DNA of 64,000 bases from Paraphysomonas bandaiensis (taxonomy: Eukaryota; Chrysophyceae). The DNA is taken from positions 62,001-126,000 of the forward strand of contig CBFFRP010000463.1 of NCBI GenBank assembly GCA_965644295.1, in the 5' to 3' direction. The notes beneath the pieces were generated by a model. That model saw nothing but the letters and a program-made list of their open reading frames with translations, searched no databases and was not told where the DNA came from. This document shows, one piece after another, positions 11,868 to 24,600 of this stretch (position 1 is its first letter; each line of letters opens with the position of its first letter). The translations under genes were made by a program, and so were the position numbers.

Positions 11868-12787
11868 GTCCTTAAGGTGAACAGCCCGGGTGCTTGACTT
11901 CAGCAGGATGCCCTTAAGGTGGGCCCATTCCAGGTTCCCGAATACCTGTTTATTCATTACGGCCCAAAGATATCTGCACAAGTGACACTTATTTGTGCCC
12001 GTTGTACCACACAAGCATTTGACTATGAGTAGGCAGAACAATATGTGGCTCAGGTTAATTTCCCGGAGAAACATGTCCGGTACCCGGTACTTATCCCCCA
12101 GGACACCACGAATGGTGCGAGTCCAACTTTGTTGAGGGTTTTTAATTGAGAGGGCGTTTTGAGTTCTGTTATTCAAGAACAAATGCAAGCTGCAGACTGA
12201 AAATATTTAAATAAAAACCGTTACGAGTAGTATACAGTTGTGGTTAACCGTATTATGAGAATTAGTATCATGACGATAAGTATATATATATAAACGGAGT
12301 ATAGTGACGATGCAAGTTATAGTGACAACGAAAGCTCGTACGAGAAATGAGTGGTAATAGAGATATTGATTATAATTTATAATTCTCAGCATTGAGTATA
12401 AGCTTACCTTCAGTTGTTAAGTTAAGACTTCTGCCCCTCAACAAAGTCGGACTCGTACCTTTCGTGGTGTTATGAGGGATAATTACCAGACATATTTCTC
12501 CGGGAAACTAACCTGAGCTGCATGCCGCATATATAGGCAGCAGATGTTGTTCTGCCTACTCATATAGTCAAATGCTTGAGTAGTATACCGGGCACAAATA
12601 AGTGTCACTTTTGTAGAAGTTTTTGGGCCTTGCCGAATAAACAGATAAACAGGCGTCGGGAATGAGTCCGCTGTGAGTGTCGCTTGTGTAGAAGTCTTTA
12701 GGTATTGACGAATAAACGGATAAACAGGCATCCGGGGTATTGGGCTACCTGCTGAAGTCAAGCTTCCGGGCTGTTCACCTTAAGGAC
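11868..12787. mobile_element. Fold-back (inverted-repeat) element, 920 bp
   Basis: The left arm (11868-12138) and right arm (12434-12787) are diverged reverse complements. Both outer ends read GTCCTTAAGGTGAACAGCCC inward. Shared internal blocks include the CTTGACTTCAGCAGG segment, the CACTTATTTGTGCCCG segment and the CCCGGAGAAACATGTCCGG segment. The right arm has an extra internal tandem duplication of roughly 80 bp around AAACAGATAAACAGGC. A third copy without the outer end lies at 18676-18958. No coding capacity; it probably moved by a transposase supplied elsewhere. Confidence 0.7.
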
Positions 12788-12811
12788 TAAAAAATTCTGA
12801 AGTTAGCAGAT

Positions 12812-12955
12812 GTCAGCTAATAATATCACCATTCTGCTTGCTCACTGCGTTTGCTTTGAATGATAGAGCGAAAGTGGTTCCACCTTGGTGCTTGCGGTGA
12901 CGCAAGAGCAGCTTTCGTAACGTAAAGTAGTAGGATACCAGAGTTAAGCATTGAC
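12812..12955 (-). repeat. Dispersed repeat with GC-rich hairpin (copy A)
   Basis: Contains TGCTTGCGGTGACGCAAG, a short stem-loop, plus flanking blocks (GATAGAGCGAAAGTGGTTCC and GGATACCAGAGTTAAGCA). These recur in reverse orientation at 18341-18500 and partly at 46555-46640. Confidence 0.65.
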
Positions 12956-13162
12956 TTTTAAACGCCAATTGCTAATAATAAGACATTCACTAACACTTCT
13001 CAATAGATGTCAAACATTGGTATCGATAGTCACGAAAACATTGTTCAAACGTACACACAATTATAGTAGTTTAAAGATCAAAACGAACTACGAGCATTTA
13101 GAAATATATAACTTTCCATGTGAAAAGATATATATACATAAAATATCACGCACTAGAGAGTA

Positions 13163-15875
13163 CTAAGTCGCAGAGTATAATATGCGAAAATGAATCGACA
13201 TAACTAAGAATGTTGCATACACTACGACTCCGGTTACCCTACAAAAATAAAACACTATATAATAAATTTAATCATCGATATATAAAAACCGCACCAAATC
13301 AACTTCACGCCAGGAGCAAAGGAATAATACGTCGAATCGAGCTCGGACATGTTATCGAAATTCATCCCCCTAAATAAAGTCACATGTAATACGTAATCAT
13401 GGAAACCACAAGACATACCAGTAGCCTGTAAGTATAGTCAACGGTGCTAAGAATACAGTAACTACAGTTAGAACAAAAGAAAAGAAATTCCGCTTCTCTT
13501 CCAGACTGAGTCGTATATCCTCTTTAACTTTTTCCACATCTTTGAGAAGGCACTTCAATTGCTCTGTCCAATACTTAATACCCTTCACTTCTAGTGATTC
13601 GTCCCCTTCAATGACAAACTCAATATTTCGACAAGGGTCATCCCCAAGAAATTCTTTTGCAATATCGTATGATATTGGCACACACTGGCATCCACTGGGT
13701 AAGGTTGAAAAGCTTAATTGTACCTTGTCAGTAAGACCGGATCGGCGTCTGGAAAGAAGGGATTTATGTTTTATAATTACCTTTCGTTTTGGAAGTATCG
13801 GCGGTACGCTATTGAAATTCGTTTTATCATTGTTGTGTTTCGGACTGTGTTCGTCTGACCCAATGGACTCAGTGTCCACACTCTCAAATGACTGGAAGCG
13901 ACGCTGGCCTTCCTCTTCTTCAAGTGCCGCTTGAGCAGCCTCTTCGGCAGCCAAAGCTTCTTGTGCACGTTGTCTAGCACCCTCAGCATACATACTTTCA
14001 AATATTTCCAATGTAGGATCAGCGTAATCTTTTAAATTATTCACAAGAGTGAACATCTCCTTTGCCTATACTTGCGTAAAAACTAAAGTGACAACATAAA
14101 TGTATATCTACATACATGTGCGGAGTGCTTCGAAACAGCTAGATCATCAACTTCACAAGCAATTACATTCAACCAGGCACTGAGCGTGCCCAGTGTGTTC
14201 ATTGAAAAGCTATGAAGAAGGGTCACTAACACTGCAGCAAGTGCAGCAGGAGAGTCCGTCAGCTCTCCAGCAGTCGAAACAATACCGTCCTTACATAGGT
14301 TCTGCAATAGCTTCATCCTCACTCCTGTGATAAGACGACCCACTACACCCAGTTTCGAATCCTCTAAAATAGTAGAATTCTTACGGTGAGGTGATGCTTC
14401 CCTCTCTTCGCTGTCTATCTCTCGGATAGTTACACAGCACGCAGGACCGTGTCCTTGATCCAGTATGTGAAGACTTAGGTTATCACACTGAATCTTCGGT
14501 GGGCGCTTCTTAATTTCACCAGCAGAGAGTAGCCACGTCGGCTCTCGCCGCCAGCTTGAGTTACTTTGGCGGTTTAATGGTGCAGGTGTGAGAACACTCG
14601 ACCCTACTAGTGAATCGGCAGTGGAAGCACCTTGGGTTACTTCATTATCAATATCATCACCATTTCTATCATCGTCCAGTCGCTACAGCGCAAAGAAATT
14701 CAGGAAAGCCACAAATTGGTGTGTACAATGTAACTTACATTTGCAATGATCTGTGCATTTTCACATGAGTTTATGAACTCCGTAACAAGCGATGTCGCAG
14801 ATGACGCTCTGAAAAAAAAAGCAAACCTAGAAAAATAGTACTCCATTATTGCAGACTTGGTAGACTGCGAGAAAAGTGAGTCCAATGAAGAATCCAACCA
14901 TGACGGGATGTGGTGCACAATAGGTGTGCCGAGTATCCAGAGAGACTGGCAAAATAGACTAAGAGAGGAGACACCTCCCATGTTGCTAGTACCGTTTCCG
15001 GCATATATGTGGCTTTTTTCTTCGCGAGGAAGACAAGTACCAAACTGACCAAAACTTGATCGAAACTTACTGTCGTTGGGCAGACCAAGGCCAGCAATGT
15101 ACTTGTCCACACGGTGCGATGCAACCTTGACCATTGCTATGTCTATCCACCAGAACACTTTCAGTGGAGACCCCATGTTGTTCATTGCATCCCGGGTAAT
15201 TTGCTCATTAATGTCGGCGAGATTCGCACTCCAGTTAGGAACAATTTCATAATCAAGCTCATCTAAGCGTTTATTAGCAGCGCCATCTGTGCTATAAACT
15301 CTCTTCTCGTGCATTAAAAACAAGGGACCGTCAGGCATTTCAGTAACTGAGCCCAAATGAAGTTGAAATATACCTCCTGAAGAGTTATTTCCATACCTAA
15401 TAGCACACACGAATTCAGTGGGCTTTCTCTTTTTAGGTGGACCTTTCTTGTCCGTGGAGCTATCGAAACATGAAGCGGGCTTGGTAAATATCATTTGGTA
15501 GGCAGATACAAATTCTTGCATGTTAAGAGTCCCATTCTTATGAACATCAACCGCCCGAAATACACTGCATTATACATTAATATATAAACCAAATCACGTA
15601 TATATGTAACACCTTGCAACGAAATCTTCACTGGCTTTAATTTTCAGTTTATTAATAATCTGAGAGAACTCTTCAAGATCTAATTCGCCGTTACCATCTC
15701 TATCTAGTCGACGAAACAAATCAGATAGTTGTCCAGATGTAAGCATACGTCGAGCTGGTTTTCTTTCCACAGCAGCTGAAACAGAAGCAGATCGACTAAA
15801 TAGACGAAGTAATGATGTCCGATTGCTATGACGATCATGAGTACACTCTGATTCTCTGATTTGTTCCGTAGACAT
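13163..15875 (-). CDS. EF-hand/CorA-type Mg2+ transporter fusion
   Basis: Predicted cation channel with a calcium-binding N-terminus. Minus-strand exons 15875-15613, 15564-14739, 14682-14116, 14065-13419, 13369-13295 and 13238-13163 splice to 818 codons (817 aa). Residues 47-110 carry a canonical EF-hand loop, DRDGNGELDLEE, and a second, poorer loop, DVHKNGTLNMQE. A CorA-like cytoplasmic domain follows, with LDYEIVPNWSANLAD and PLKVFWWIDIA; CorA proteins have a matching WIDI strand. At the C-terminus is the first CorA TM helix, SFVLTVVTVFLAPLTILTGY, then WGMNF with the invariant GMN selectivity motif split by an intron. A second TM helix, VTGVVVYATFLVMSIHF, precedes the stop. The Ala/Glu-rich helix near residue 560 fits the CorA stalk. 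The central part could hold one more small intron. Confidence 0.85.
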
Positions 15876-16305
15876 GATGAGAATGAGATGTTTTTCAATA
15901 GAATGTGGTTTAGTGGAACATATTCATATGGAGGTATGTGTCAGTACGATACGACTGTGACTATGTAAATCTGGTGAGAACATGTACACAGAGATGATAT
16001 ACAGGATACAACACTTCTGCTACGTCGTATACGTATGTATGTATGTACACTACTCGATGTATAAAAGTACAAAGTACAGAAGTACATTATGTACTGATAT
16101 ATATTATGTACGAAGTCTGCTGCTGTACTATGGTATGGTGTACCAGTGTACCTATACCCGTATACCAGTATACCATCATATATAATGTTTGACAGTGCTA
16201 TAGATATATATACACATACCACCATACATTACCACTCCTATTGCATAATACTTCATCCAATCTATACAGCAATCAGTTAACAATTATTTAATCCATAAAC
16301 TGACA
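15876..16305. promoter_or_regulatory. Divergent promoter region
   Basis: This 430-bp interval lies between the starts of the leftward CorA-fusion gene and rightward CSN2. It is rich in GTA/TATA and GTATGTATGTATGTAC-type simple sequence. No specific element could be named. Confidence 0.45.
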
Positions 16306-17854
16306 ATGAGTGATGAAGAATATGAATATGATTATGGATCTGATGCAGATTATGACTATGGATCAGACGGAGATGAAGAAGGAGGAGATGATGAATTAAT
16401 AGAAATTGAAAACTCTTATTATGAAGGTGATGATTGCAAGTATCAGAATCCATTGGAAGCAGTTAGATTGTATGTATTATTTATTATATTAATTATTAGA
16501 TTATTATTTTTTGTAAATAGATTTGAGAGAGTTGTTGAAATGGAAACTAATCGTGGTGAAGATGTTGTCTGGTATATAGTCATATCTACCTATAAGTACA
16601 TTGGTTTAATGTTAATGCAGGAGATTTAAAGCTCTTCGTAATTTGGTTGTATTATACTTTTCTCTGGACGAGAATTCTAAGATGTTGGAGCGCTATCGAC
16701 TTATGTTGAGCTACATGAATAAAGTTACGAGAAACGATTGTACGGATGCGATCAATGTGGTGTTGGACACCCTGCAGACTGCAAAAGAAATTTCTAATCT
16801 TTCTGAAGTAAGAACATGCTATATCTTGTGATGTATATAATTATTCGTTTGAACTTGATACAGATGTATGAGGTTACGCTTGATGCCCTGAAGTCCGCGA
16901 ACAATGAAAGGCTCTGGTTCAACACTAATTTAAAGTTAGCTAAATTGTACATGGACACAAATAAAATCAATGATGTGGAACGCATTCTGTTGCTATTGAA
17001 AAGCTCCTGTCAACACCCGGATGGCTCTGATGATATCAGCAAGGGTACTTATCTGCTGGAGGTGTACTGCTTGGAGATACAATTGTGCACCCTCACCCAA
17101 GACCCTGCGCGCATGCGCCAGATTTATCCACGCACCCTCAATCTTAACGCTGCAGTATCTGATCCTCGCATAATGGGTGTTATTCGAGAAGAGGGGGGAA
17201 AGATGTATATGATAGAAGGCCAGTGGAAGGAGGCCTACGACGAGCTCTTCGAAGCATTTCGTGCCTACCAGCAGGCTGGTAACTCCAGGGCCAAATCCTG
17301 TCTTAAATACGTCGTCTTGGCATCAATGCTCGCTTTGAGCGATATTAACCCCTTTTCTGCGCGCGAAGCGAAGGTTTATGCTGATGATAAGGAGATACTG
17401 GCGATGAGTCAGCTGCGGCAATCCCTAGAGGCCAATGATTTGAAGCGGTTTGAGAGAATCATCCGTGACAGGAGCAATCGCATATGTGACGAGCCCTTCT
17501 TAATGACATACATCGATTCCCTCAGGAGGCGCATGCGGGAGCAGGTGAGTGCGGTATGCTAATCATAAGAACTTTGTAATAGTTCGTTGATAGGCATTGT
17601 TAAGTCTGACGAAACCATATCAGAAAGTATCACTAGCATATTTGGGGCAGGAGTTGTCTCTGGAAGTGTCTGACGTTGAAAGTCTTCTGGTGGATCTAAT
17701 AATGGATGACAAGCTTGAGGGAAACGTTGACCAAGTGAATGGCAATGTAGTTTTGAGTCGAAAAGATAAATCGCTTGATCTTAAAAAGCTCCAAGCAATA
17801 GAGAAGTATGCAGACGCTGAACGTAAAGTGTTGAAAGATTTTCCATTCCGCTGA
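16306..17854 (+). CDS. CSN2: COP9 signalosome complex subunit 2
   Basis: CSN2 is the PCI-domain scaffold subunit that binds cullins so the complex can remove NEDD8. Five exons (16306-16469, 16521-16571, 16621-16807, 16864-17544, 17594-17854) sum to 448 codons, 447 aa, which matches the usual ~443. The acidic N-terminus with repeated YDYGSD is typical. It is followed by SYYEGDDCKYQNPLEAVRLF, NERLWFNTNLKLAKLYMD, and LEVYCLEIQLCTLTQD. Then come the characteristic PRIMGVIREEGGKMYM, AYDELFEAFRAYQQAGNSRA and KYVVLASMLALSDINPF, and a C-terminal winged-helix half with LGQELSLEVSDVESLLVDLI. All boundaries use GT..AG. Strong family match throughout. Confidence 0.95.
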
Positions 17855-19266
17855 AACTGATTTTGTAGTATTATGACTGTGATAAATATTCCATTGAAAT
17901 ATTTGGTAGGATAATGAATGAACATGTGTTGTAACTGTATCATAGCGATTAATAACTACTTGAAGTACAATTAATCTTCCGCTCACCGCTCAATGTAGAA
18001 AACACTACATTACTGTAATACAGGTAATACAGTCTGGAAGTGACAATGGGACTTAGGTGTGACAATATTTCCTTTCAAAATTTTGCTTTTAATTTTGCTA
18101 CTCCTCCACACTAGCTTCTGTGCTCTTACTAATTAACGTGAAGCTTGATGAAACATGTGCTGTCATCTTTGCTGTGGATATGTGCACTAGTTATCTACTT
18201 AGCCACATCCTCCTGATTCTAATTGTACTTGCAATAATGTGTTCAACATTTGTGGTATATTCAGATATTGTAAGGTCCATTACACATTACACAGTAGTGA
18301 GTGTCTTATTATTAGCAATATAATTGTAATAACCAGAATTTAATGCAGCAAAACAGTTTAACTAACTCATGCTTAACTCTCTGATATCCTACAAGTTTAC
18401 GCTACAAAAAGCTGCTTGTGCGTCACCGCAAGCACCATGATGGAACCGCGTTCGCTCTATCGCTCAAATCAAACCCACCAGTGAGCAAGCAAAATGTTGA
18501 TGTTATTACCTGACAACTGCCGACTTCAGGGTCCATTACACATGACGGAAATTCGTACATCCCCCAACACCCAACACCCTTGAGATTACACCTGCTCCTG
18601 CATTGTAAAATATTTCGACTCCATGCTCTATATATCAACAACAGCCTCCTATTTTGATAGCTAAGAATGTGATCCCCCTCAACAAATTTGGACTCGTACC
18701 ATTCGTGGTGTTCTGAGTTCTGAGGGATAAGTACCGGACATGTTTCTCCGGGAAACTAACCTGAGCTGCATGCCGCATATATAGGCAGCAGATATTGTTC
18801 TGCCCACTCATAGCCAAATGCTTGTGTGGTACAACGTACAACGCGCACAAATAAATGTCACTTGTGTAGAAGTTTTTGGGCGCTGACGAGTACACACGCA
18901 TCCGGGAATGGGCTCACCTCAAGGGCATCCGGTGTGTTGGCTGCCTACTGAAGTCAAGTATTTATCAGAGTTAAGCACTAGTTAGTAGTTAAATTGTTTT
19001 TTGCTACATTAGTTCTAACTCCTATTGCAAATAATCAGACATTCACTACTACCTGGTCACCACCAGATATTAACTATGATAAGGTACTGACGAGGAAGGA
19101 AGTTAATTGTCGACATGATCCTTTTTTGCTTTATACTCACATTACGCATGTTCGCATTCAGCTAACATAAATTGCACCAACAAGCCTACAACCATATGCT
19201 ATATTCAAAAGTACTCACGAGACTATAAATAATGGTTACAATTTTATTCAACCAAATATTGTACTA
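17855..19266. repeat. Intergenic region with repeat copies
   Basis: Between convergent CSN2 and SMU1. It contains copy B of the GC-hairpin repeat (about 18341-18500, opposite orientation to 12812-12955) and a third, end-truncated arm of the fold-back family (18676-18958). No gene is supported in the remainder. Confidence 0.6.
18676..18958. repeat. Fold-back family, single arm
   Basis: Same orientation as the right arm at 12434-12787. It shares the CCCTCAACAAA start, the GGTGTTCTGAG region, the TTTCTCCGGGAAACTAACCT block, CATGCCGCATATATAGGCAG and the CTACTGAAGTCAAG end. It lacks the GTTCACCTTAAGGAC terminus, so it is a solo or truncated arm. Confidence 0.7.
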
Positions 19267-21164
19267 CTATGGTTTCCACAATTTTAATTCGCCATTATCG
19301 GTAATTGTTGCAACTAAGTTCCGATGGGGATGGTGAGCAATTCCTATCACCTCTCTATCTGCAGCCTCCAGTACATTTTCTAACTGACCTGTCTGTGTAT
19401 CAAACATGTACATAACTCCGTCTTCCCCCATACAATATACCCACTTTCCTGGTGTAAATGTAACTAGAGAGTCACACAATCAGAAATGATAATTTACCTT
19501 GCGGGGAAGTTGTTGCGCATGTGAAGTCTCCGCCTGAAGCTTTTCCCGATGAAAAGGTTTTAACCACCTATCAAAATCCGATTACAATATAAAATACAGA
19601 CTGTCGATTATATACCTGGCCTTGTGTGGTCATTACAAATGCTTGGGGTCCTTTCACACACACCAGAATATGATCAGGGTTCGTAGGCATCAACTGTATT
19701 GTGTGCACTGCTATCTCTCTCGCAAGTGATCCAGCAGAAAGTCCTGGTCTATATACAAATAACATAAATTAAAAGTTGTGGACCACACATTAACAAATCA
19801 CCTAAAGTTCAGTAGACATTCAGTGGTACGAACGTCCCAAAGTCTGATAGAACCATCAGACGAAGCTGACAGAGCGTTGGACCCATCCTTGGTATATATG
19901 ACGGAATTCACAAATGATGTATGTCCCCTGCATACACAGTTACACAACCATGACGCGGTAAACCGGTGTTTTCCCACCTAAACTCCTTCAGTGTTTTACC
20001 AGACTTTAGTCCATGGATTCGTGCAAGACAATCGAAGGACCCCGTTAGCAGCTGAGAGCTATCCTTGGCAAAACACAGAGCAGTTACTCCCTGTGAGTGT
20101 GCCCGGTTGAACTTTCTTAGGCAAGCACCGGTGGACAGCCTCCATACTTTCACCTTACCATCTCGGCTACCTGTGGCAAGAAGTTCTCCATCTCTGTTAA
20201 ATGTCGAACAAAGTATTGGCTCCTCTTCGTGCATCATAAGCTCGTCCTTCTCCTGGTACTCCAAGTCTTTCCGCAACCTGCACGTGTCCGCATCCCAAAC
20301 TTCCACGAAACCGTCAACCGACCCAGTAACAAGGCTCGTACCATCGGGAGAAAATATAGTTGTCTCTGGATGGGAATCTGGACTGAACTTTATGTGTCCC
20401 GCCTGGCGACGCGGCATTTTTTCTTCCTGGTCTTTGCGAGTTGATCGACGCCCCCCACGGAACAAGTCCATAGTGCCGTCTTTCGGAATCAGTCCTTGCG
20501 CTTGTTGAAACCGTAGTGCTTGTCCAAGTAATGACAGCAACCGTGACGGTGGTACAACAGATACCTCACTCGAGAGTGCATCTGCGATTTCATGGCGTCT
20601 TCGTTCTTTGGTGATACCCATCTCGTATGCATCCGAATCCACGAACACCGGTCGTTGACACAGGTGCTCAAGTTTCATGTAGCGGTCGGGCTGCTCTACT
20701 TTCATGTATCGCATGGGTTCGGTGGTGCGCAATAGCTATAAAAACATTAGACGCATCGAGGGAAGTGCTGTGATTTTACCTCCCGAGCAAGATCAACTTC
20801 ACGGGCTTCCAAGAGTTCTATTACCACCTGCTCGTATAAGTTCACAAGCTTCTCCCGAGGTAGCTGTAGAGATGATACTTGCGATAATACAAGGTCCCAT
20901 CTGCCGGAATGGATATCCGATATAAAAGTCTCCATGTTAGCCACCTTTTAAACTATTAGTTGAGTTAGTTGATTGAAGGCAGTTATACTCACAGTGTTTA
21001 ATGATACGCCTGATTCCACTTGAAGAGCTTTCATGGCATCATTCATATTGTTTTCCTTTAAGAATTGTAGAATGAGTTTGACGACATCCTGTGAATCTGA
21101 TAGTATGCAGTGTCACTTCTGTGTGTTGGTATATATATATATATGCACCTATTTCCAAGTTCAT
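19267..21164 (-). CDS. SMU1: SMU1 spliceosomal WD40 protein
   Basis: SMU1 joins RED/IK in the spliceosomal B complex and affects splicing activation and alternative splicing. Eight minus-strand exons (21164-21149, 21096-20993, 20944-20780, 20735-19978, 19927-19802, 19748-19616, 19567-19498, 19448-19267) sum to 518 codons, 517 aa, against ~513 in animals. The tiny 16-nt first exon gives MNLEI and joins [20 protein letters not shown], a LisH motif. The CTLH/linker part has [52 protein letters not shown] and a conserved DLFRGG. WD40 blades follow, with [29 protein letters not shown] and the unusual [19 protein letters not shown], ending in ELKLWKP. Very close to the family throughout. Confidence 0.95.
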
Positions 21165-21697
21165 CGGCTGTATTTAAAGGCAGATACTGCAGTCTATTAA
21201 AAGATTATTGGATAAAATGCAATAGAGACACACACTACACTATAGGATAGTATGAATAGTATTAAGGTTATAGACGATATGTATATATGATATATGTATG
21301 TATATATGGCAGTGTACAATAACAGGAGTAGACTGTACCTGTATATATGGTGTACAGCAGTACATATATGTACAGATGGAATGACTGAGTACAGTCTCGT
21401 CCTCCAGACATGCATACATTCTTACGAGAGATCCTTCAATATCCATATCATACATATGCATTATCTCATAAATTTAATTTCGAGTACTTCAGTATGCACT
21501 TTTGTTGAGAAAAGTCCCAATCAGATGCTTTGAATCACATCATTCTCACACTTCATCTTCACTTCATCTTCACTTCGTCTTCTTATATATATATTCCTGT
21601 ATATAATCCGATGTTTACACTTATTATTTACATAAGTATGAATCAATACACAATACACGAATATCTATCCACATATTGATAAGATTGAGATTTAAGC
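21165..21697. promoter_or_regulatory. Divergent promoter region
   Basis: Separates the starts of SMU1 (left) and the kinesin (right). It is TA/GTATA-rich, with a triplicated CTTCATCTTCA-like stretch near 21548-21575. No specific signal identified. Confidence 0.45.
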
Positions 21698-24600
21698 ATG
21701 GAAGTCGATACAGAGGACTCTAATAGAATTATTACTGCTGTCAGAATCAGGCCTTTGTCTTCAGAAGAGACTTCTAAAGGCTCGAATATCGTCGCATCGG
21801 CTGACTATCACAGAAATGAAATAATCCTACTAAACCCTGTGTTTTTTAAGTCTAGTCAGCAAACAGAGAGGCTGAGGAAATTAGAAGAGCGCCGGTTTGC
21901 ATGTGATCATGTGTTTTGGTCCGTAGAAGAGACTCATGCGGATTATTGCGGTCAGGAGGATGTGTATAGTAAGGTAGGAAGCCCTATAGTGCAGAATGCA
22001 TTAGCTGGACTGAACTGCTGCATGTTTGCTTATGGTAAGGATGCAACTGTTGTGCCTTCATACTATTTATTTATCATCTGCAGGGCAAACCGGTAGTGGT
22101 AAAACGTATACTATGATGGGAAATCCAGTAAACGATGATGCTGGAGTCATTCCAAGATTATGCCGCAGTGTATTCCATGCAGTTAATGAGAGAATTATGC
22201 GTACTTCAGAAGTAAATGCGAGAGGTGAAATGAATGAAAATGACTATATGGAGCCTTTTTTTACTATTGATGCGTCCATCGATGTCGCGTATTATGAAAT
22301 TTATAATGAACGTGTATATGATCTCTTATCTGAGACTCCGGAAACACCATCCAAAGTTAGGGAACGCCCCGGTGAAGGGGCATACGTAGAGGGGCTAGTC
22401 ATGCGCCCAGTTAAGTGCTACGACGATGTCCACATGGTATTAGAGGAGGGACATAGCAAGAGACAAGTGGCCGAGACTTCAATGAATGCGGAAAGTTCTC
22501 GCTCCCATGCTATATTCACAATGTTTCTTCGACAGAAAGTTTGTGTACCAACAATGGAGTGTCAAAGTCTAAAGGAAATACAGCCTATCCAGCGGAGGAG
22601 CAAAGTCTGCTTGATCGATCTTGCTGGGAGCGAACGCATTAATTCCACTGGTGCTACTGGGGACAGGCTAAAGGAGGCCACTAATATCAATAAGTCGCTC
22701 TTCGTACTTGGAGATGTTATCAAATCTCTTTCTGAAATGGTAGAGGGTGGCGGCGACAAGTTTGTACCGTACCGAAACTCCACGCTGACTTGGATACTGA
22801 AGGATAGTCTTGGAGGAAATAGCAGAACTACTATGCTTGCCACGATCAGTCCCATTGATGCTTCGTACAGTGAATCCATGAACACGCTTCGATATGTAGA
22901 GCGCGCCAAACTAATCATGAGCAATGCTGTTGTCAACGACGACAACAGCAACGATCCGTATGTGAAGCATTTACAACAACAGCTCGCCCTGTACAAAGGG
23001 AAGCTTAGTGCAGCTCTAATGAGCATTCGCGAGAAAGATGCAATTCATCAGCAACAGCTATGTGCTCTTCAAAGTGAACTGGATGCTGTGTCTTCTGGCT
23101 CCATCACTCAGTCTAAGATGCTTCGTGGTAACAGTGATGATCTTAAAGTAGACATCCTTGCCTGTTCAAGTGACTTTTCAGATGATGAGGCTATATCAGA
23201 GGGAAACACGACTTTTGTTACTGACAGACACAGAGGTGAACATCTGTGTATAAGGGATGAAGTAGGTCCAAATGAAATTGAGTCACTGAAAAAGTCATTG
23301 CGTACGTCTTTGATGGAGTATGAAATGCTGAACCAGCGAATGCTTCATGCGGACGATATGCATAAAATTGAGGTGCAGTTCCTTGAAGAGCGGGTAAGAT
23401 CACTGGAGTGTGATATGGAACTTGCAGCGGTCTCTCCCGGTAGCCCGAGCGAGAGAGAAAATGAAGAACGTGTGGGTGGGCTACATATTATAATCGAGCA
23501 GCTTCGAATTCGCTTAGAATCTGTGGAAAGTGAGTTATATGCCACACAAGAAAAGAGTTTATGCGATTCACGTAACTTTGAAGAAAAATCGGCGAGTTAC
23601 GAGGCTGTCATAAACCGGTTGAATGAAGAGTTACAGACTGAGCGAAGGCGCTATGACAATGACAGGAAGAAATACCAATTACACGTTTCTTCTTTAAACG
23701 ATAAGTTAAGAAAATTAGATGAAGATAACAATATAAATATGTTGCAGTATGAAGCGAAAATTGCTCATTTGTCTGAAACAGTATCTGATTTAATGGAGGA
23801 AACTGAAGCGACACGGCAACAGCTATCTCTTGAGAAATCTGCCCATCAAGACACTGCCGCATCGGCACAAACCGCAACTGCTCTGCACAAGGATCACATA
23901 TCTGACATGTATTGTGTGTTAAAAAAAATATGGCATATGACAACCTCAAGAAATGATGAATCCTGCGATGTTGAAGATTTTATTGCTCATAGCGACAACT
24001 TGACGGATATAGCAGACCGTTATTGTTTGATTTTACAGCATTTTAATCAAGTTTTTGAGCAGCTACGATATACTTCCTCAACACGAGATGAACAACTTCG
24101 AGAAACTGAGATTGCATTACAGGCCAAGACGGCGGAGTTGTCTTCATTCCGCAGTGAACATGAATCTGAATTGGCAGCTACGTGTTTGGAGTTGAGTGAT
24201 CTTCGGGCCGGTATATCTTCCTGTAATGAGCAGCTTCGGGAAACTGAGATTGCATTACAGGCCAAGACGGCGGAGTTGTCTTCATGCCGCAGTGAACATG
24301 AATCTGAATTGGCAGCTACGCGTTTGGAGTTGAGTGAGCTTCGGGCCGATATATCTTCCTGTAATGAGCAGCTTCGGGAAACTGAGATTGCATTACAGGC
24401 CAAGACGGCGGAGTTGTCTTCATGCCGCAGTGAACATGAATCTGAATTGGCAGCTACGCGTTTGGAGTTGAGTGAGCTTCGGGCCGATATATCTTCCTGT
24501 AATGAGCAGCTTCGGGAAGCTGAAATCGCATTACAGGCCAAGACGGCGGAGTTGTCTTCATGCCGCAGTGAACATGAATCTGAATTGGCAGCTACGCGTT

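Larger units (their letters stand above)
11291..13162. other. Repeat-rich intergenic region
   Basis: No gene supported. It holds a 920-bp fold-back element (11868-12787), a copy of a second repeat with a GC-rich hairpin (about 12812-12955), and, between the fold-back arms at 12200-12420, a copy of the dispersed repeat also seen near 5.1 kb and 40.4 kb. Small ORFs inside are by-products of the repeats. Confidence 0.6.

Noticed and set aside
14805-14830. A possible 18-nt mini-intron (GTTTGCTTTTTTTTTCAG) in the CorA fusion gene
   Set aside because: It is a multiple of three, reads through without a stop, and all other introns in the window are at least 36 nt, so it is more likely coding (RFAFFFR).
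16015-16200. Tyr-rich ORFs on both strands in the CorA/CSN2 promoter region
   Set aside because: Produced by GTA/TAC simple sequence; no support as genes.
24047-24541. 164-aa minus-strand ORF opposite the kinesin repeats
   Set aside because: It is the antisense shadow of the 138-bp tandem repeat; its own repetition follows from the repeat.
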